The notes: generated from the sequence alone by a model not told the origin. A stretch of 12,487 bases of DNA from Kalaharituber pfeilii (GCA_015179045.1 WHUZ01000315.1:1-12487); one strand, 5' to 3'; counted from the stretch's first letter, positions 1-7,660 are shown. Program-made: numbers and translations.

Positions 1-118
1 CCTCCTCACCGACCATAACCGTATCTAAATGAAAAGGTAACCTCACTCTCCGAGCATTCTCCATCAATCTCATCAGCGGGTCTTCCCCCTCCTCCCCTTC
101 GACCCTCGGAGGTCTTCC
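1..118 (-). CDS. Possible partial exon running off the left edge
   Basis: On the minus strand a frame stays open for 39 codons from just after a TGA (119-121) to the window edge. It reads about GRPPRVEGEEGEDPLMRLME and continues through ARRVRLPFHLDTVMVGEE. The composition is mixed and not obviously repeat-derived. There is no start codon before an internal Met, so if real this is the inner part of an exon whose remainder lies outside the window. I do not recognise a family. The pyrimidine-rich plus strand here resembles the antisense of the purine-rich LINE coding strand at 4870-7500, so an edge of another retroelement is an alternative. Support is weak. Confidence 0.2.
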
Positions 119-169
119 TCATGTGATCCTCCCCCCCGGGCCACCTCTACCGCCACACTCTACACTGTC

Positions 170-312
170 CTGTGAGGTGAGGTAGAATGAGCTCAAGTTT
201 ACACGAATTGCATGCACGACTTGACGGCCTGAGTTGAATTTGACATATATAGCTAGCCCGACCTAATGGTGCAAGATGAGATGGAATGAGCTGAATTTGA
301 CAGGCATGTCTG
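170..312 (-). repeat. 57-bp minisatellite, inverted-orientation block
   Basis: Read on the minus strand, this block holds the same unit as the array at 590-1415, with core TGTCAAATTCAGCTCATTC. On the plus strand the core appears as its complement with anchors at about 194, 236 and 293. The spacings are 42 and 57 bp, and the forward array also has both about 43- and 57-bp spacings. It is separated from the forward array by the 12-bp repeat at 319-565, so the minisatellite is arranged head to head. Confidence 0.75.
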
Positions 313-318
313 GCCCTA

Positions 319-565
319 GCCATTTAAGTAGCCATTTCGATAGCCCATTTTAGCAGCCATTTCAGCAGCAGTTTTCAGCAGCAGTTTCAGCAGCCATTTC
401 AGTAGCCATTGAAGTAGCCGTTTCAGCGGCCATTTCAGATGCCATTTCATTTGCCATTTCGACTGCCATTTCGGTAGCTATTTCATGATCTATTTTAGTA
501 GCCATTTGAGCAGCCTTTTCAGTAGCCCTGTCGGTAGCCGTGTTGGCAGCCGTTTTGGCAGCCTG
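319..565. repeat. 12-bp tandem repeat (GCCATTTCAGTA-like)
   Basis: About 20 degenerate copies of a 12-bp unit close to GCCATTTCAGTA / GCCATTTCAGCA run without interruption. Because 12 is a multiple of three, the minus strand keeps a frame open (580 down to 362) that encodes an Ala-Thr-Glu-Met tetrapeptide pattern such as ATEMAVEMANEMASEM. I regard that frame as a by-product of the repeat, not a gene. It sits exactly where the flanking 57-bp minisatellite changes orientation. Confidence 0.85.
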
Positions 566-589
566 GCCGGTTGGGAACACTGCATCGAG

Positions 590-1415
590 TGGGCCCTATC
601 ATACCTGTCAAATTCAGCTGATTCTAGCTCAGCTCATTCTGCCACATCTATCAAATTCAGCTCATTCCGTATCTTCTTGTGTCTCGGTTCAGGCATGCCA
701 TACATCTGAAATTCAGCTCACTCTACCTCATTCTATCTCGTACCTTGGGCATGCTATACGTCTCAAACTTATCTCATTTGCATTGTAGGCTCGGGCCGGC
801 CATACCTGTCAAATTCAGCTCATTCTACCACATCTTGCACCGTCATGTCGGGCCAGCTATATGTGTCAAATTCAGCTCATTCTGCATTATCTCGTGCTGA
901 CAGCCTGGGCCTGCAATTCGTGTAAAATTCAGCTCGTTCTGGCTCACCTCACGCCATTGAATAGGGCCTGCAATTCCTGTGAAATTCAGCTCATTCTGAC
1001 TCATCTCACGTCGTTGAATAGGGCCTGCCAAACCTGTATCGAGTTTAGCTCATTCTGCAGCGTCTCGTGCCGGCAGGTTAGGCCTACCATACCTGTCAAA
1101 TTTAGCTCATGGTGCCTGATCTCGTGCTGTTATGTCAGGCTAGCTATACGTGCCAAGTTTAGCTTATTCTGCCTCATCTCGTTGGCCGGCCATACCTGTC
1201 AACTTTCTCATACCGTTGTTAGGTTGAGCCTTCGATGCCTGTCAAATTCAGCTCACTCTAGCTCATCCCATGGCGGTAGGTGGGGCCTGCTATACCTGTA
1301 GAATTGAGTTCATTCTTCTTCACCTGAGGCCGTAGAGCCGGACCTACTATATCTCTTAAATTCAATTCATTCTGCCACATCTCATGCTATCAGGCCGGAC
1401 CTGTCATATCTATGT
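590..1415 (+). repeat. 57-bp degenerate minisatellite, forward array
   Basis: Around 14-15 copies of a unit resembling GGCCATACCTGTCAAATTC followed by AGCTCATTCTGCCTCATCTC and a GTCAGGCC-type end. The AAATTCAG-like anchor occurs near 610, 653, 709, 765, 811, 868, 925, 982, 1041, 1098, 1155, 1201, 1244, 1301 and 1358. Most steps are 56-59 bp, with a few of 43-46 bp that look like units with internal deletions. Since 57 is 3 x 19, both strands show long open frames with 19-residue periodicity, for example 861-1301 plus and 1031-843 minus. These are artefacts of the repeat. Confidence 0.9.
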
Positions 1416-1491
1416 AATAAATCGGTCTGGGTCAGGTCAGGGTACAGGATCCAGGTACAGGATGGGCGGCAGGCACTGGGGCGATTTCATA

Positions 1492-1530
1492 GCAGAGGCA
1501 GAGGCAGAGGCAGAGGCAGAAGCAGAGGCG
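1492..1530. repeat. Hexanucleotide microsatellite (GCAGAG)n
   Basis: About six and a half consecutive copies of GCAGAG with one G-to-A interruption near the end. It has no coding signal. Confidence 0.85.
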
Positions 1531-1633
1531 CTCGGAGCTATGTGATACTGAGAGGTAGATGTATTTGAAAGCTACATACACAACTTGGGTAGAATATAAG
1601 TTGTTGCGTGGAGAGGCAAGATGGAGGAGGGGG

Positions 1634-1658
1634 GAGGGCCTCTTTATAAAAAGCCCTC
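1634..1658 (+). promoter_or_regulatory. TATA-like box in a small hairpin (tentative)
   Basis: A GAGGGC / GCCCTC inverted repeat (1634-1639 and 1653-1658) encloses a TATAAAAA stretch at 1645-1652. It looks like a core promoter element, and an A/C-rich GCAAACAA repeat and a 30-bp repeat follow. No credible ORF lies downstream, so function is uncertain. It could be a remnant of an element's promoter or chance. Confidence 0.25.
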
Positions 1659-1670
1659 AGTGGCAAATCC

Positions 1671-1702
1671 AAGCAAACAAGCAAACGAGCAAACAAACAA
1701 AA
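1671..1702. repeat. A/C-rich simple repeat (GCAAACAA)n
   Basis: About four degenerate copies of AGCAAACA/GCAAACGA lie immediately before the 30-bp tandem repeat. Confidence 0.6.
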
Positions 1703-1792
1703 GAAGTACATGGAAAACTGAGGAAACGGCTGGAAGTACATGGAAAACCAAGGAAACGACTGGAGGTACATGGAAGGCTAAGGAAATGACTG
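1703..1792. repeat. 30-bp tandem repeat, three copies
   Basis: There are three head-to-tail units at 1703-1732, 1733-1762 and 1763-1792. Each starts GAAGTACATGGAAA or GAGGTACATGGAAG and ends GGAAACGACTG or a close variant. The third copy is the most diverged. The period is a multiple of three, which explains the open frames over this stretch on both strands. Confidence 0.9.
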
Positions 1793-1861
1793 GAAGCAGA
1801 TAAAAGTATCAGAAATATCTGGGAATGAGCTTGGTGATACCTGTCGCTAGTGGATTCCAGA

Positions 1862-1955
1862 GTCTTCCAGCAGGTTCTAGGGCTTTCTAGTAGATTCTAT
1901 GGCTTTCTGGCAGGTTCTAGGGATCCGGGTTCTTCTAGCAGATTCTGGCAGGTTC
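1862..1955. repeat. Degenerate ~21-bp repeat (TTCTAGCAGGTTCTAGGGC)
   Basis: Four or five imperfect copies of a unit near TTCTAGCAGGTTCTAGGGC, with variants such as TTCTAGTAGATTCTATGGC and TTCTGGCAGGTTCTAGGG. Together with 1492-1792 this makes 1490-1960 an almost continuous succession of unrelated tandem repeats. Confidence 0.7.
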
Positions 1956-1967
1956 TCGGGTTCAGGT

Positions 1968-2180
1968 TGTTAAGGGATAACCGGAATGCTGGCAGCCATG
2001 TTGCTTAAGCAAGCTTACAGGTATAGAGATATATACCGGAGTACTAGAAGGAGTATGACAAGTTGCGAGGGGGTCAAGGTCAGCTGCACATGTATGAGTA
2101 CTAGTATGTAGTATGTTAATTACCAGTATAGAACCGGGGCTGGAGGGTTTTGGGCGAGGGGTCTAGGTTGGATTATTACA
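1968..2180 (+). repeat. Candidate worn LTR (TGTTAAGG...TTACA)
   Basis: The stretch starts TGTTAAGG and ends GGATTATTACA, consistent with the TG...CA ends of an LTR. It is followed by ATTTATCAAAGTC, which weakly resembles the internal initiator-tRNA primer site used by many Copia elements (TATCA.AG). No second LTR copy and no readable pol follow, and a target duplication cannot be judged, so this is only a suggestion. Confidence 0.2.
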
Positions 2181-2429
2181 ATTTATCAAAGTCAATGCTG
2201 GTGAGAGAGATCTGTCATAATTGTTAAGTTAAGCTCAGGTTGCTAGACTAGTTGGTACTTCAGCCCTTTAGCTTAGGCACAAAGTATGTCAAATGCGACT
2301 GGGTTTAATCCAGTACAAGGTATAACTAGCAGTACTTACGACAAGTGGCTGCAAGTCCTGTAACTATGGTACTATAATAGCTGACTTAAGATCTAAGCTG
2401 ATGGCAGGTCTGAGCTGACGTCAAGTCTT
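2181..2429. other. Non-coding stretch, nothing assigned
   Basis: The base composition is mixed and there is no ORF of note. Short CTGA/AAGTC-type motifs recur just before the hairpin at 2430-2482. I see no gene or RNA. Confidence 0.5.
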
Positions 2430-2482
2430 AGTATTTTGACTCAATTTTTTGGCAATATGACCAAATTGAGACAAAAAATACT
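2430..2482. repeat. Long imperfect inverted repeat
   Basis: The left arm AGTATTTTGACTCAATTT (2430-2447) plus TTTGG pairs with CC plus AAATTGAGACAAAAAATACT (2461-2482), around a loop of about 8 bases. Two extra bases and one mismatch interrupt the pairing. It could be the remnant of a small foldback element or a hairpin at the edge of the AT-rich island. Confidence 0.7.
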
Positions 2483-2489
2483 GAGTAGC

Positions 2490-2965
2490 TTTTAACTAAC
2501 TTATATACTCCTCAGTAAGCTAAGTTTGCTCCTGAGCACTTAGAACTAATTTAGGGCAAGAATAGACTTAGTAGAATCTAGAAAAATAATCAATAATATT
2601 AAAAACTTATAAGTACTTACCTCTACCTTTTATAGCTACTTTAAAGATTTTTAATATACTATAAATATCTATTACAGCTAAGATAGAAACTTATCTACTA
2701 CTGTAATAAGAGACAAGAGTTCTATTACTATTAGCTATTATAACTAAAGGTAAAGACTTACCTGCTAAGAGAAAAATACTTACTTTATAATCAAATATAA
2801 GACTAATGCTGATCAGCTGAACTGATTACTTATTAAACTTAGCTATTAATTCTTATATTATTTAAATATAGTAGTATTATAGAAGGGTATATTATTTGGA
2901 ATATAGCTTAATATATATACTTTACTTATAAAAGATTTATTAATATATATATATATTAGTATATT
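2490..2965. other. AT-rich, TpA-saturated island without genes
   Basis: Very rich in TA steps with almost no CG, and stops in every frame. In fungi this texture is typical of old repeats heavily mutated by C-to-T change (RIP-like or deamination of methylcytosine). Runs such as ACTTACCTCTACC hint at decayed coding sequence, but I could not read a family. Confidence 0.55.
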
Positions 2966-2970
2966 TGTTA

Positions 2971-2994
2971 TGGTTGGGGATATGTGTACTCGGA
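2971..2994 (+). repeat. Left terminal inverted repeat
   Basis: It starts TGGTTGGGGATATGTGTAC after a TA dinucleotide and is the partner of 3875-3898. Confidence 0.65.
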
Positions 2995-3226
2995 TTAAAT
3001 TTCACATCAACTTCAACACTCAAATCACAACTAAAATAAATAGATAAAATTAGTTTCATGCTATACAATGATAAATTAGTGGATGAAAAATAATCCTATA
3101 GAGCGATATCTATTTAATTAATTTTCTGTACTGGTGATTTGAAAGTCAAAGATGAGCAGTTTTATTTGGGAATTGGTCAAATTGTCTACCTTAGTAACTA
3201 CTAAATATAGTATAGTATAAAGAGGC

Positions 3227-3550
3227 CTAACCAAAACGGAAAGACGCTAACCTAAAGTAGAATAGTATGTCAAGTACATATCCCCTATGCATATCCCTTT
3301 TACTACTTCGTTTTATCTGGTACTTGTCTATAACCTCAGTAAGTTCACAATCTTCTTTTGAACTAGAGTCAAAATCTTCCCAATAAACTGCTGTTAGCAC
3401 CTCCGGCTCTCCTGGTCTCCATACATCCTCTTCACTTTCATTATCCAAATATGCTATTAGTTCCGCTTCCAGCTGTGCTTCAGTTAGCCGAGCTCATTTT
3501 GCCTGTCGAACTCTCTCCAGATGCAGTGCCCGCTTACTTTTCCATCCCAT
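3227..3550 (-). pseudogene. Broken ORF inside the TIR element, family unknown
   Basis: From the ATG at 3550-3548 the minus strand encodes 107 codons ending at a TAG, with one internal stop (TGA, 3494-3496, codon 19) that would be CGA (Arg) before a single C-to-T change. Codons 2-18 are strongly basic (GWKSKRALHLERVRQAK). The middle is acidic (YLDNESEEDVWRPGEPEV, then EDFDSSSKEDCEL), and a basic stretch KRSSKRDMHRG precedes the end. A basic N-terminus followed by an acidic region is seen in DNA-binding or transposase N-termini, but I do not recognise a family. It lies wholly between the two TIRs, so it probably belongs to the element. It may be the N-terminal remnant of a transposase whose catalytic part was deleted. 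Confidence 0.4.
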
Positions 3551-3874
3551 TTTATGAATCTGTATTAACATCAAGTGAGTCATAGACTAATTAATTAACG
3601 CAAGCATTGGAACGTATTTACCAATTCTAGTCCTTTAATTAATTCTTTGGTTCAAGCAACAGGGTGGCTGAACAGGCCGATATGTGCGATCAATGCAACA
3701 GGTATCAAGTATGCAAGTATAGGGGACAACCAGCAGTAGATAGTGGATTGGTGCTGTAGGGCGGGGGGTGGCAGTGGAAGAAAATCGCATGAAAGAGTGG
3801 GGCAGAATAGTGCATGTAACAACTACATACTTACTACGGTAGTGCTTAGTCATCAAAGCAAATGTCCGCCCTCC

Positions 3875-3898
3875 TCCGCATATAGATGTCCCCAACCA
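3875..3898 (-). repeat. Right terminal inverted repeat
   Basis: Read on the minus strand it starts TGGTTGGGGACATCTATATG. It differs from the left copy at 5 of 24 positions and is followed by TA on the plus strand. Confidence 0.65.
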
Positions 3899-3904
3899 TA
3901 CCTT

Positions 3905-4610
3905 TATCCTATACTATTTTTGCATGTTTTTATTATATATACCTATTATTATGATATTCATATTGATAAGGAATTACTATATTACTAGCTAATTATTCAT
4001 TTATTAACTACTCATATATAGCTATATTAAAGTCTATATAAGTACTAGCTAGTAATAATATAGTTAGAAGAATCAAGATACTAATAGTATTTTCTAGTTC
4101 CCTATAACTTTAAATTTATTATTCTTTCAATATACTTGTAAATTACTCTACTCTACTATATACTTCTTGCCAAGTAGCTGCTCTTTTAATTTACTATCTA
4201 TATACCTTTATAGTTATTCTAATACTACTATATATACAATTCTATAGTAAGTCCAACCTATTATATTTACTATATTATAGTCATAATATCTAGTATCTCT
4301 TAGTATTTACTAAAGCTGAGCCTCTTATACTTATAATATTATAGTACTCTTTTACTTACTACCCTATCTCTATAATATTAGTATTAGAAGACTTATCTAC
4401 TATCTCCTCTTTTTTAAAGACCTTTTTCTAGAGATATTACCAACCTTCATAATAAGTAAGTATTTTAAGATAATATATTTATCTCTCTCTTATAGAGCTA
4501 CTAGCAGTAAGAATTATAAAATATAAAAACCTATATTATCTAGCTACTAGCAAATATATATATTTAAATATTATAGTAGAAACTAGTCTACCTAGTACAT
4601 CAGCAACAAC
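3905..4610. other. Second AT-rich, TpA-saturated island without genes
   Basis: Dominated by TATA, CTA and TAG steps, with very few CG, CA or TG steps and no open frame of length. The texture matches 2490-2965, and the island directly abuts the TIR element's right end. The two islands could be one older AT-rich repeat into which the TIR element inserted. No protein family is readable. Confidence 0.5.
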
Positions 4611-4611
4611 G

Positions 4612-4854
4612 AAAATGCGTCCTGACACGCGGGCACAGCGTCATGACAATTGGATATGTCTCATGTATTAATGATCCCGACGCCTCATGAAATTACCTCT
4701 GGCGTCCCAATACTTCATAAATTATCCCAGCATCCTGACATATATATAATTTCGCACTACGTCATAGCACTAAATACTTGGCTTTGTCATGTTGGGATAT
4801 CCAGTAATTGACAGATAACTTCCTGAAAGCTCCCGACGCGCACTTTGCTCTATG
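4612..4854. repeat. Cluster of degenerate GCGTCMTGAC motifs
   Basis: Six related decamers in the same orientation start at 4617 (GCGTCCTGAC), 4638 (GCGTCATGAC), 4682 (GCCTCATGAA), 4702 (GCGTCCCAAT), 4730 (GCATCCTGAC) and 4759 (ACGTCATAGC). There is no ORF. Short repeated motifs near an end are typical of subterminal regions of CMC-type DNA transposons. With the LINE removed, this block joins directly to 7929-8230 beside the transposase relic. Confidence 0.5.
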
Positions 4855-4868
4855 TTCATAATGGTGAT
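4855..4868. repeat. 5' target site duplication of the LINE insertion
   Basis: TTCATAATGGTGAT is identical to 7929-7942. It immediately precedes the first base of LINE sequence. Confidence 0.8.
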
Positions 4869-5773
4869 AAGGGGGTGGAAGGCAGCAGTGAAAAGGATGA
4901 AGTGGAAGATCCGGGAGGAGAAGAAGAAGTGCTGGAGGGAGTTTGTAGAAGAGGAAGGGTATAGCAACCCTGGAGGGTGGTGAGGGTGGCGAAGGACCCT
5001 TTCGGAGGAAAGGAGAAGATGGAAGGTTGAAAGATGAGGAGGGGAAGGAGTTGGAGGGGGATGGAGAGAAGGTGAGGACGCTGGTGGAGCGGAATTTTGC
5101 GTGGAGGAAAGAGGGGAGGCAGAGGCGGGGAGAAGGAGGAGGAGGGGGAAGTGGAGGGGAGGGCAACAAGAGGGAGAGGGAGAGAGTGGAAGGAGAAGTG
5201 AGGGCTATGTTGCAGGGCACCAAAAACAATTCGGCACTGGGACCTGACAGAATCGGATACCGATTGATCAAAGCTGCCCTGAAGACTCCCATAGGAGATG
5301 AGTTAGTGAGGGAGATCGCCGAAAACTGTATCTGGAACAGGACCCAGCGGAGTGGAGAGAGATGAGAGTCATTATGATACCGAAGCTGGGAAAGGACATC
5401 AAGACGGCAAAAGCTTGGAGGCCAATCAACCTGATTAATTGTATCGGGAAGATCTGGGAGAAAGTCATAGCCAGCAGGCTGCAGAAAGAAGACCGACTCT
5501 TCCACAGGCTCCAGCTGGGAGCACGCAAGAGGAGGAATGTGATCCAGGCGATGGCGAGGGCGGTGACAAAGGTGCAGAGGTGCCTGCACAGGGGGGGGAG
5601 CAGCGTGGGTGACAGCGGATGTTAAAGGAGGCTTTAACATCATGAGGAAGGAGGTGGTCCTGGGAAGGATTGAGGAGAGAGGGAGCAAGAGGATGAGAAA
5701 GAAGCGGAGGTGGCTGGAGGAGTTCATGGGAGGCAGGGAGTTCGGAGTGTGGTAGGATGGCGAGGAGAAAGGA

Positions 5774-5784
5774 AGGGGCAGGTC
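5774..5784. repeat. Target site duplication of nested insertion, left copy
   Basis: AGGGGCAGGTC, identical to 5856-5866, directly precedes the T14 run. Confidence 0.75.
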
Positions 5785-5855
5785 TTTTTTTTTTTTTTAT
5801 TATATCACATGACCCCGCTTGTAGCTATTCACCATGGCAGGGCAAGAATTGATGG
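5785..5855 (-). mobile_element. 71-bp antisense LINE 3'-end fragment nested in the RT gene
   Basis: It begins with T14 (5785-5798), the complement of a poly(A) tail. Read on the minus strand it contains CCCTGCCATGG, then GCTACAAGCGGGGTCATGTG and the A-tail. The host LINE's own 3' end (about 7740-7774) has the same elements in the same order: CCCTGCCATGG, GCTACAAGCGGGGTTATGTG, A36. It is flanked by an 11-bp duplication, so it is a severely 5'-truncated copy of the same or a sister LINE family inserted in opposite orientation. It interrupts the coding sequence between reverse transcriptase motif A and the QGSPLSP motif. Confidence 0.85.
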
Positions 5856-5866
5856 AGGGGCAGGTC
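5856..5866. repeat. Target site duplication of nested insertion, right copy
   Basis: AGGGGCAGGTC, after which the LINE coding sequence resumes. Confidence 0.75.
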
Positions 5867-7602
5867 GAACGTGGGGTTCGCAAGGGTCACCACTGTCACC
5901 AGTCATCTTCCTAATCTTCATGGCTCCCACCATTGAGAAGATGAGAGAGAAGGCTGAGGGGGGTGGCGATGGGGTGGAGGTAGAAGTGCCATCGTATGTC
6001 GACGACCTGGCAGCAACGATCCTGGACTGGCACGGGTACTGGGATATGGGGCGGCTCAGGAGAAAGTGAAGGTAGCAATGGCGGAGGTGGCGGAAGAAGA
6101 TCAGATCCCGCTGGAGGAGTCGAAGTGGGAGATGATAACTTTCAGAGGGGGGAAGAGGTGGAAGAAGGAGGGGGAGATACTGAAGTGGCTGGGAGTCATT
6201 TTCGATGAGAGGCTGACCTTCAGTGCGCATTGGCGAAATAGGCTGAGTAGGGTGAGGAGGCTGGCAGGGGCACTCTCAGGACTGGGAAACTGGGACTGAG
6301 GGATGTCACCACGGAGCTGGCGGCAGGCGTATCACAGGGATAGTAAGGGCGGTGGCGATGTGGGGAGTGAGATCGGGTGGAGAGGCCAGAAGGAGTGGAA
6401 GAAGGAGACGGAGCGATTACAGCTGCAAGTTTTAAAGAGAGCAGCTGAAGGGGGGAGAGGTGCTGGGTAGAAGGGTGAATGCAGTTTGCGGAGTGGAAGA
6501 CGTGGAGACGGTCCTGGATGGCGTGCAAGCGAGAGCGATCGTCCGGAGGTGGAGGCGCCGTCAGAGCTGGTGGAGCTTTGCACGGGCGACTTCGGAGGGG
6601 GTGAGGAGAGAGAGGAGGAGGCGAGAAACTGGAGAGACTGGGGGGTGCAGTGGGCACTGGCGGAGAAGGATGAGGTATGAAACGGTGTTGGACCACTGGC
6701 AGGGCCAGTGGGCATGTTTCTCAGAAGAGGGGGAGGAGATTTCATGGGGAGGAGGATGTGAGGTGGTAGAGGTGGGGACTGCGGAGAGGCTGGGGAGGAA
6801 GAAGGGGGCTCGAGAGGAATGGGAGACCTCGATTGAGGAGGCTGGAAGGGAGAGAGCCGTCTTCTTTTCAGATAGCAGTAAAATCGAGGATAGCAAGGTG
6901 GGGGTAGGTGTGTGGGGAGGTCGGCAGCGGTGGCGGAGGTGGTGGGAAGAACAGCGATGGTTTTCGACGGAGAGGTGAGGGGAGTGAGAAGAGCACTGGA
7001 GAGTGCACCGGAGGAGGTCCCAGTCCTGATCTGTCTGGATTCGGAAGCCACTGTCATAGCGATTCAGAAGGTGGGCAGGGAGGAAAAGGGAAAGACGGAG
7101 GATGTGAGAAAGGTGGTGAATGCAGTAGCGAGAAGAAAGAGGAAGGGGAGGATGCGAAACTGTTGTGGGTAAAAGCTCACATCGGAATCGCAGGCAATGA
7201 GAAGGCAGATGAGTGGGCGAAGAAGGGGATGGTGATGCAGGGGAAGGAGGTGGCCACCGGAAGTGGGGTGCGCCAGAGGGTGAAGGTGTGGAGGAAGGAG
7301 AAGAGAGAAGTGGAGGGCTTTGGAGGAGGAAAGGTCATGGAGTGGAGTAGGGTGGCAACATCAAACTTCACTGCATTGCGACTGGAGTGAGGAAGGTGTG
7401 CTGGGTGGTTGAAGAAGCTAGGGGTGGCAGAATCGGATAGGTGCAGGTGTGGGGAGGTGCAAATGGGGAGCATCTCGCTTTCTGATGCAGAAGTCAGGAG
7501 AACCACCCAGAAGGTTTTGAGAGGTGGAGCGACATAGGGAAGGATTGGAAAAGAAAGGTGGAGAATGGAGAGGAGTATGACATTTTAGAGAATTTCTTGC
7601 TA

Positions 7603-7660
7603 GGGTCAAGTTCTAGAAGTAGGAGAATGCGGGGTCAAGTTCTAGAAGCTAGGAGAGTGG
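7603..7660. repeat. 29-bp tandem duplication in the LINE 3' UTR
   Basis: There are two units, 7603-7631 and 7632-7660, both starting GGGTCAAGTTCTAGAAG and continuing with (C)TAGGAGA. It lies between the zinc-knuckle remnant and the conserved 3' end. Short 3' UTR duplications of this sort are common in LINE lineages. Confidence 0.8.

Larger units (their letters stand above)
2971..3898. mobile_element. 928-bp TIR element with TA target duplications
   Basis: The left end (2971-2994) begins TGGTTGGGGA. The right end (3875-3898) is its inverted copy, ending CCCCAACCA. Over 24 bp I count 19 matches, and the first 10 from each end are identical. Both ends are flanked by TA (2969-2970 and 3899-3900), the target preferred by Tc1/mariner-type transposons. 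The only internal coding trace is the broken minus-strand ORF at 3227-3550, much too short for a full DDE transposase. The element is therefore probably a non-autonomous or internally deleted copy. The superfamily rests on the TA duplication alone. Confidence 0.6.
4888..7490 (+). pseudogene. LINE ORF2 remnant: RT, RNase H, zinc knuckle
   Basis: The linker (about 4888-5200) leads into the reverse transcriptase with KNNSALGPDRIGYRLIK (near 5225-5275), MRVIMIPKLGKD and AWRPINLINCIGKIWEK (5362-5465). Motif A is TADVKGGFN with its Asp at 5618-5620, then comes the QGSPLSPVIF motif (about 5882-5911). The catalytic YVDD lies at 5995-6006. The thumb follows, then RNase H with SDSS (Asp 6871-6873; Gly of the usual SDGS is Ser), Glu 6972-6974, DSEAT (Asp 7038-7040) and WVKAHIGIAGNEKADEW (Asp 7208-7210). 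A Cys-x-Cys...His-x4-Cys knuckle uses 7442, 7448, 7471 and 7486. The frame is broken repeatedly: shifts near 5335, at the G8 run (5591-5598), near 6050, after 6299 and around 7460, plus a TAG where Trp is expected near 5754. The 71-bp insertion at 5785-5855 also disrupts it. The gene is dead, yet all catalytic acids of both domains are still visible, so the copy is fairly young. Confidence 0.85.

Noticed and set aside
861..1301. 146-codon plus-strand frame with periodic Cys and Leu residues
   Set aside because: It is the 57-bp minisatellite translated; 57 is a multiple of three, so frames stay open without selection.
170..1415. CRISPR-like array
   Set aside because: Units are contiguous and degenerate with no unique spacers; this is a minisatellite.
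3635..3895. 86-codon minus-strand frame
   Set aside because: It runs into the TIR of the 928-bp element and shows no motif or coherent composition.
4768..4772. CACTA sequence as a possible transposon terminus
   Set aside because: No inverted partner or target duplication could be found, and it lies inside the motif cluster.
4762..5727. 321-codon minus-strand frame rich in Pro, Ser and Leu
   Set aside because: Antisense shadow of the purine-rich LINE coding strand; the sense strand carries clear reverse transcriptase motifs.
6332..7057. 241-codon Pro/Ser-rich minus-strand frame, and similar frames at 5829-6230, 6220-6696, 6561-6896 and 7177-7506
   Set aside because: These lie opposite the reverse transcriptase thumb and RNase H; composition follows from the sense-strand purine bias.
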